A stretch of DNA of 15,918 nt from Methanosarcinales archaeon (GTDB lineage: Archaea > Halobacteriota > Syntropharchaeia > Alkanophagales > Methanospirareceae): positions 802 through 16,719 of the forward strand of contig JAODGR010000064.1 in NCBI GenBank assembly GCA_025464275.1, written 5' to 3'. Under the pieces are notes generated by a model. It was not told the origin of the DNA. It did no database searches and was given only the letters and a program-made list of their open reading frames with translations. The first letter of the stretch is position 1; every line of letters starts with the position of its first letter. Position numbers and translations under genes: made by a program. Below, piece by piece: positions 13,834 through 15,918 of the stretch.

Positions 13834-15416
13834 TGGTGGAGCCACTCTCAGTGATACCCCTGCTGGTGATTTTATGCCCTGCCCTTGCCGCACCTCTGAT
13901 ACTGCTCTCGAGCAAGCATCCGAACATGAGGGAGGGGTGGACGATAGCAGCGGGTTTAGCGATGTTCTCTCTTATATACTCCATGATTCAACGTGTGCTG
14001 AGTGGTGATGTAGTGGACTGCGTGCTGTTCCAGACGATGTTCCTGGATTCTCATTCACCCTCGGGATACCTGGAGATAGGGTTCAGGGTGGATGCCTTCG
14101 GGCTCATCTTCGCCCTCACCTCCTCCTCGCTCTGGATACTCGTATCATTCTATTCCATTGGTTATATGCGCTCCCTGCGTGAGCATGCTCAGACCAGATA
14201 TTTCTTCTGCTTCGCCTTTGCTATCTTCGGTGCGATTGGTGTTGCCTTATCACGGAATCTGGTAACCATGTACATATTCTACGAGATACTCACCGTCTCG
14301 ACTTATCCGCTGGTGATACACGACCAGACGGAGGAGGCGATAAGTGCGGGTCGGAAGTACCTTGCATATCTGATGACCGCGGGTGTCTTCTTCCTGTTTG
14401 GGGTGATAATGGTCTATATTCTTACAGGTACCACCGATTTCACAGCTGGTGGTATAGAGGAATTGAGTGCACTGGCACCCACCCATAAGTTGATACTGAT
14501 GGTGGTCTTCTTCTGCTTCCTGCTGGGCTTCATGAAAGCGGCATGGATGCCTTTCCACTCATGGCTACCCACTGCCATGGTAGCACCCACACCCGTCAGT
14601 GCACTTCTGCATGCCGTTGCTGTGGTCAAAGCGGGAGTGTTTGGAATTGTAAGGATTGTATGTTACATCTACGGTGTGGATTTGATGGACTCACTCGGAC
14701 TTGGACTGGTTCTCGCCTCCATCGCTGGCTTCACAATGATAGTGGCGAATCTATTTGCTATTGCGCAGGACAACCTCAAGAGGCGGCTGGCGTACTCCAC
14801 GATAAATCAGCTCTCGTATATAATCCTTGGCGCGGCGCTCCTCACACATGACGGGATTAGAGGCGCGATGATGCATATCCCCTTCCATGGCTATATGAAG
14901 ATCACACTGTTCCTCTGCGCGGGTGCGATAATGGTGGCTTCGGGTAAGAAGAACATAAGCGAGATGGCGGGCATAGGGCGAGCAATGCCGGTCACGATGC
15001 TCGCGTTCTCGGTAGGTGCACTGGGGATGTGCGGGATTCCGCCGGTGGTGGGGTTCATAAGCAAGTGGTATCTCTGCCTGGGTGCGTATCAGGCATCTCA
15101 GGTCTATTCACCGGTGATGATTATATTCCTCTTCATCCTCCTGATCGCGTCTCTGCTGGATGTGGTCTATTTCTTCCCGATTATACTCGTGGCATTCTTC
15201 AAGGAGCCGGAGGACAGGGATGAGTTGATGCGAATAAAGGAGCCTTCGCCCTTCATGGTCGTACCGCTGGCAATAACCGCGCTATTCTCCATCATATTCT
15301 TCCTGGCTTTCATTCTCAGACCCATCGGGATAGTATCACCATATATAGACGTGATCTCACTCCACATCTACGACCTGGTGAGAACTGCAGTATCTGGCTT
15401 AGCCTTAGGCGCTTAG
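13833..15416 (+). CDS. MrpD/NuoL-M-N family ion-translocating membrane subunit B
   Basis: A 527-residue paralogue of the preceding protein, with about 14 membrane segments. Key charged residues are E151 (YIFYEILTVSTYPL), K235 (GFMKAAWMPFHSWLP), K266 in helix 8 (LLHAVAVVKAGVFGIVR), H348/H352/K356 in MHIPFHGYMKIT, and K411 in GFISKWYLCLG, so the proton-path set is complete. SWLPTAMVAPTPVSALLHA and LAYSTINQLSYI are the diagnostic NuoM/MrpD strings. Its ATG overlaps the previous stop in TGATG, with a GGTGAT Shine-Dalgarno about 7 nt ahead, which argues for tight coupling; a GTG at 13812 would extend it into the upstream gene and is less likely. No small Mrp subunits (E, F, G, B, C) or hydrogenase genes lie next to the pair, and the next gene runs convergent, so the pair seems to be an autonomous unit or the tail of a complex encoded elsewhere. 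Confidence 0.9.
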   Translation: MVEPLSVIPLLVILCPALAAPLILLSSKHPNMREGWTIAAGLAMFSLIYSMIQRVLSGDVVDCVLFQTMFLDSHSPSGYLEIGFRVDAFGLIFALTSSSLWILVSFYSIGYMRSLREHAQTRYFFCFAFAIFGAIGVALSRNLVTMYIFYEILTVSTYPLVIHDQTEEAISAGRKYLAYLMTAGVFFLFGVIMVYILTGTTDFTAGGIEELSALAPTHKLILMVVFFCFLLGFMKAAWMPFHSWLPTAMVAPTPVSALLHAVAVVKAGVFGIVRIVCYIYGVDLMDSLGLGLVLASIAGFTMIVANLFAIAQDNLKRRLAYSTINQLSYIILGAALLTHDGIRGAMMHIPFHGYMKITLFLCAGAIMVASGKKNISEMAGIGRAMPVTMLAFSVGALGMCGIPPVVGFISKWYLCLGAYQASQVYSPVMIIFLFILLIASLLDVVYFFPIILVAFFKEPEDRDELMRIKEPSPFMVVPLAITALFSIIFFLAFILRPIGIVSPYIDVISLHIYDLVRTAVSGLALGA

Positions 15417-15449
15417 CTTAGCTCAGGCTCCTGGTGTAATCTACCCCTG

Positions 15450-15481
15450 CCGAGAGAAGCGTGAACCGAGAGAAGCGTGAA
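15450..15481. repeat. 16-bp perfect tandem duplication
   Basis: CCGAGAGAAGCGTGAA occurs twice in direct succession, at 15450-15465 and 15466-15481. It lies in the 91-bp spacer between the membrane pair and the convergent surface-protein gene, where no T-rich terminator is evident. Two copies only; likely a replication-slippage duplication. Confidence 0.85.
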
Positions 15482-15507
15482 TATACTCCGCCATCCGAGG
15501 TGGTGAG

Positions 15508-15918
15508 TCACAGATAGAACCTGATAGCAGGAATCCAGTCGTGATGGACCAGCCCATTTACATCTCTAAATTCAGTGCATCTGATGACTGAACCATCCAG
15601 TGTCTCATGCTCAGGTTCGTGTATTATCTGCGGATACGACTCCATACTGATGATGCACCTGTAACGATGCCCCCTCAACAGGCTGATGCCCGGGGCGCCA
15701 GTATCAGCATTGTAAATTGTTATATTGTGCCAGTCGCCATGATATCCGCTCCATGCCCCCGTTGCTATGAGTTTGTTATTCTCACTCTCATCATAGAGCG
15801 AAACAGATATCGCATGCCCCCCGGTTCCGGCGCAGGGATAGGTGTACATCTTACTGATGTTCATCCCCTCCTGAGGGATGACCACTCCCTCAAATCTACC
15901 AGGAAGGCTCGGATACGT
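15508..15918 (-). CDS. C-terminal end of a secreted/surface protein (partial)
   Basis: The frame is open from the right edge of the window to a stop (TAG at 15508-15510), giving 136 residues of the C-terminus of a longer minus-strand gene. An internal GTG at 15885 is not the true start. The sequence is beta-rich, with TYPCAGTGGHAISVSLYD, GYHGDWHNITIYN, MESYPQIIH and a closing VHHDWIPAIRF. I recall this combination (YPC-GTGGH, WHNI, YPQIIH, DWIPAIR) as a repeated C-terminal domain in extracellular proteins of methanogens and ANME archaea, but I cannot confirm it without a search. The two cysteines (YPC and IRCTEF) could form a disulphide. Whatever lies N-terminal, including any signal peptide or binding domain, is outside the window. 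Confidence 0.6.
   Translation of the reverse strand, partial: TYPSLPGRFEGVVIPQEGMNISKMYTYPCAGTGGHAISVSLYDESENNKLIATGAWSGYHGDWHNITIYNADTGAPGISLLRGHRYRCIISMESYPQIIHEPEHETLDGSVIRCTEFRDVNGLVHHDWIPAIRFYL

Noticed and set aside
15417..15507. A terminator between the convergent genes.
   Set aside because: No T-run or stable stem followed by T is visible on either strand; only the 16-bp duplication stands out.
1..15918. tRNA, rRNA, CRISPR array, transposase or integrase.
   Set aside because: I looked in every gap between genes and saw no tRNA-like cloverleaf, rRNA signature, regular repeat-spacer pattern, or DDE/Y-recombinase motifs in the open frames.

Overview
The window looks like archaeal chromosome. 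Three intergenic regions carry AT-rich TATA-type promoters (one with a purine-rich BRE in front of it), the histidyl-tRNA synthetase and aminotransferase look archaeal, and there is a tandem DUF116 protein and a winged-helix/PAS/GAF regulator. The density of PAS-type two-component proteins, the FIST protein and the surface domain at the right edge fit a methanogen-related euryarchaeon such as ANME-1 (Methanophagales) or Syntrophoarchaeum. That placement is an inference from gene style, not from a marker-gene comparison. There is no rRNA, tRNA, IS element or CRISPR array that I can see.

Layout. (1) 1-326: the 3' end of a plus-strand gene of unknown function, possibly frameshifted, convergent with the signalling block. 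(2) 327-6052, minus strand: a tightly packed four-gene signalling operon. In transcription order it encodes a winged-helix-PAS-GAF-PAS regulator, a single receiver domain, a membrane histidine kinase, and a soluble receiver-PAS-PAS-PAS-histidine kinase. Spacings are 10 bp, a 4-nt overlap and 11 bp. (3) 6099-10983, minus strand: a second cluster encoding a FIST sensory protein, a small protein with a kinase H-box but no ATPase domain, a receiver, a double DUF116 membrane/Cys-rich protein, and hisS. Gaps are under 10 bp or the genes overlap, including a 110-nt out-of-frame overlap of the DUF116 tail with hisS. (4) 10984-11099: a divergent promoter region with a symmetric TATA-like element. (5) 11100-15416, plus strand: a class I/II aminotransferase, then behind its own strong TATA/BRE promoter two translationally coupled MrpD/NuoL-M-N type ion-translocating membrane subunits with no other Mrp or complex I genes beside them. 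(6) 15417-15918: a short spacer with a 16-bp tandem duplication, then the 3' end of a minus-strand gene for a secreted or surface protein.

How the genes may work together. The two minus-strand clusters carry three stand-alone or fused receivers outside the MrpD region, two complete kinases and one DHp-only protein, all on one strand over about 10.6 kb. In the upper cluster, FIST (ligand sensing), the DHp-only protein (a possible phosphotransfer module), the receiver and the double DUF116 protein could form one pathway whose output is the DUF116 protein. This is the most unusual arrangement in the window. The two kinases of the lower cluster share a Cys-x10-Cys-x2-Cys signature inside a PAS domain, which suggests they sense a related metal or redox signal. 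The MrpD-like pair is likely to couple ion movement across the membrane, but its partner is not visible here.
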